Below, one piece after another: positions 49,714-49,761 of a stretch of DNA of 49,761 nucleotides. The notes beneath the pieces are model-generated. The model saw only the letters and a list, made by a program, of their open reading frames with translations, was not told the origin of the DNA and ran no database searches. The stretch covers positions 1 through 49,761 of the forward strand of contig DCIY01000016.1 of NCBI GenBank assembly GCA_002317295.1, read 5' to 3'. A program made the position numbers and the translations under genes. This stretch comes from Bacteroidales bacterium UBA1714 (GTDB lineage Bacteria > Bacteroidota > Bacteroidia > Bacteroidales > Paludibacteraceae). Position 1 is the first letter of the stretch. Every line of letters starts with the position of its first letter.

Positions 49714-49761
49714 GCGCATGATAAAGATTTATATACGGAAATGAACCCTATTTGGATAAGT

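Noticed and set aside
49714..49761. Start of a further gene at 49741
   Set aside because: Only seven codons are visible, too few to support a call.

Overview
The window looks like a chromosomal segment of a Bacteroidales bacterium (phylum Bacteroidota). The main reasons are: promoters of the Bacteroidota type (TTTG, about 20 bp, TAnnTTTG) before most transcription units; GldB and GldH lipoproteins; a RicT/PSP1 gene next to gldH; ribosomal protein S16 with a long Ala/Lys/Glu-rich tail; an Mrp ATPase that lacks the usual CxxC motif; DUF4294 and DUF3316 proteins; and several DUF4143-type ATPases. The genus cannot be named from the sequence alone. No rRNA, tRNA, CRISPR array, prophage or intact transposase was seen.

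Layout. 1-5.3 kb (minus): a DUF4143 ATPase, cstA, nadB and a ComF-type phosphoribosyltransferase. 5.4-8.7 kb (plus): ychF, a cation/Ca2+ antiporter and a membrane-anchored AraC-type regulator. 8.8-12.8 kb is an accessory patch: a Cys-rich secreted protein, a small 'YIAP' peptide, one intact DUF4143 ATPase, one deleted ATPase pseudogene and a short ATPase remnant. 12.7-19.6 kb (minus) is a seven-gene surface-polysaccharide operon: a Wzz-like co-polymerase, an EpsG/Wzy-like polymerase and five glycosyltransferases. 19.7-26.3 kb holds rpsP with a structured leader (minus), then holB-ricT-gldH-trmB-mrp-MATE (plus), with a DUF4294 gene convergent at the end.

27.0-44.6 kb (plus) is a tightly packed, co-directional run of 17 genes, many overlapping by 1-40 nt: cca, cysS, yraN-like, mnmG, apt, uvrC, tsaE, a DUF3316 protein, an S41 peptidase, lolD, gldB, sufS, an EEP-family nuclease/phosphatase, a 754-aa Fn3-like repeat protein, an alpha/beta hydrolase and a smaller Fn3-like paralogue. 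A parS-like ParB site lies between mnmG and apt, which suggests the window is near the replication origin. 44.6-45.0 kb is degenerate sequence. 45.0-49.7 kb carries a MerR/GyrI-like regulator, a small membrane protein, a zinc-ribbon protein, a PerR-like Fur regulator divergent from an atypical QueD-like protein, a lipoprotein with a PNPOx fold, a DUF456 protein and a low-molecular-weight protein-tyrosine phosphatase.

The most interesting signals are: (i) an almost invariant promoter block, in several cases with a TTTGCATATATGCAAA palindrome over the -33 box, shared by unrelated genes; (ii) a short C-terminal tail shared by three secreted proteins, in two of them part of a nearly identical 129-bp segment; (iii) the parS site; (iv) a QueD-like protein that has lost its catalytic residues, gained a zinc ribbon and faces a PerR-like gene; and (v) a YIxP-type micro-protein paired with a Cys-rich secreted protein.
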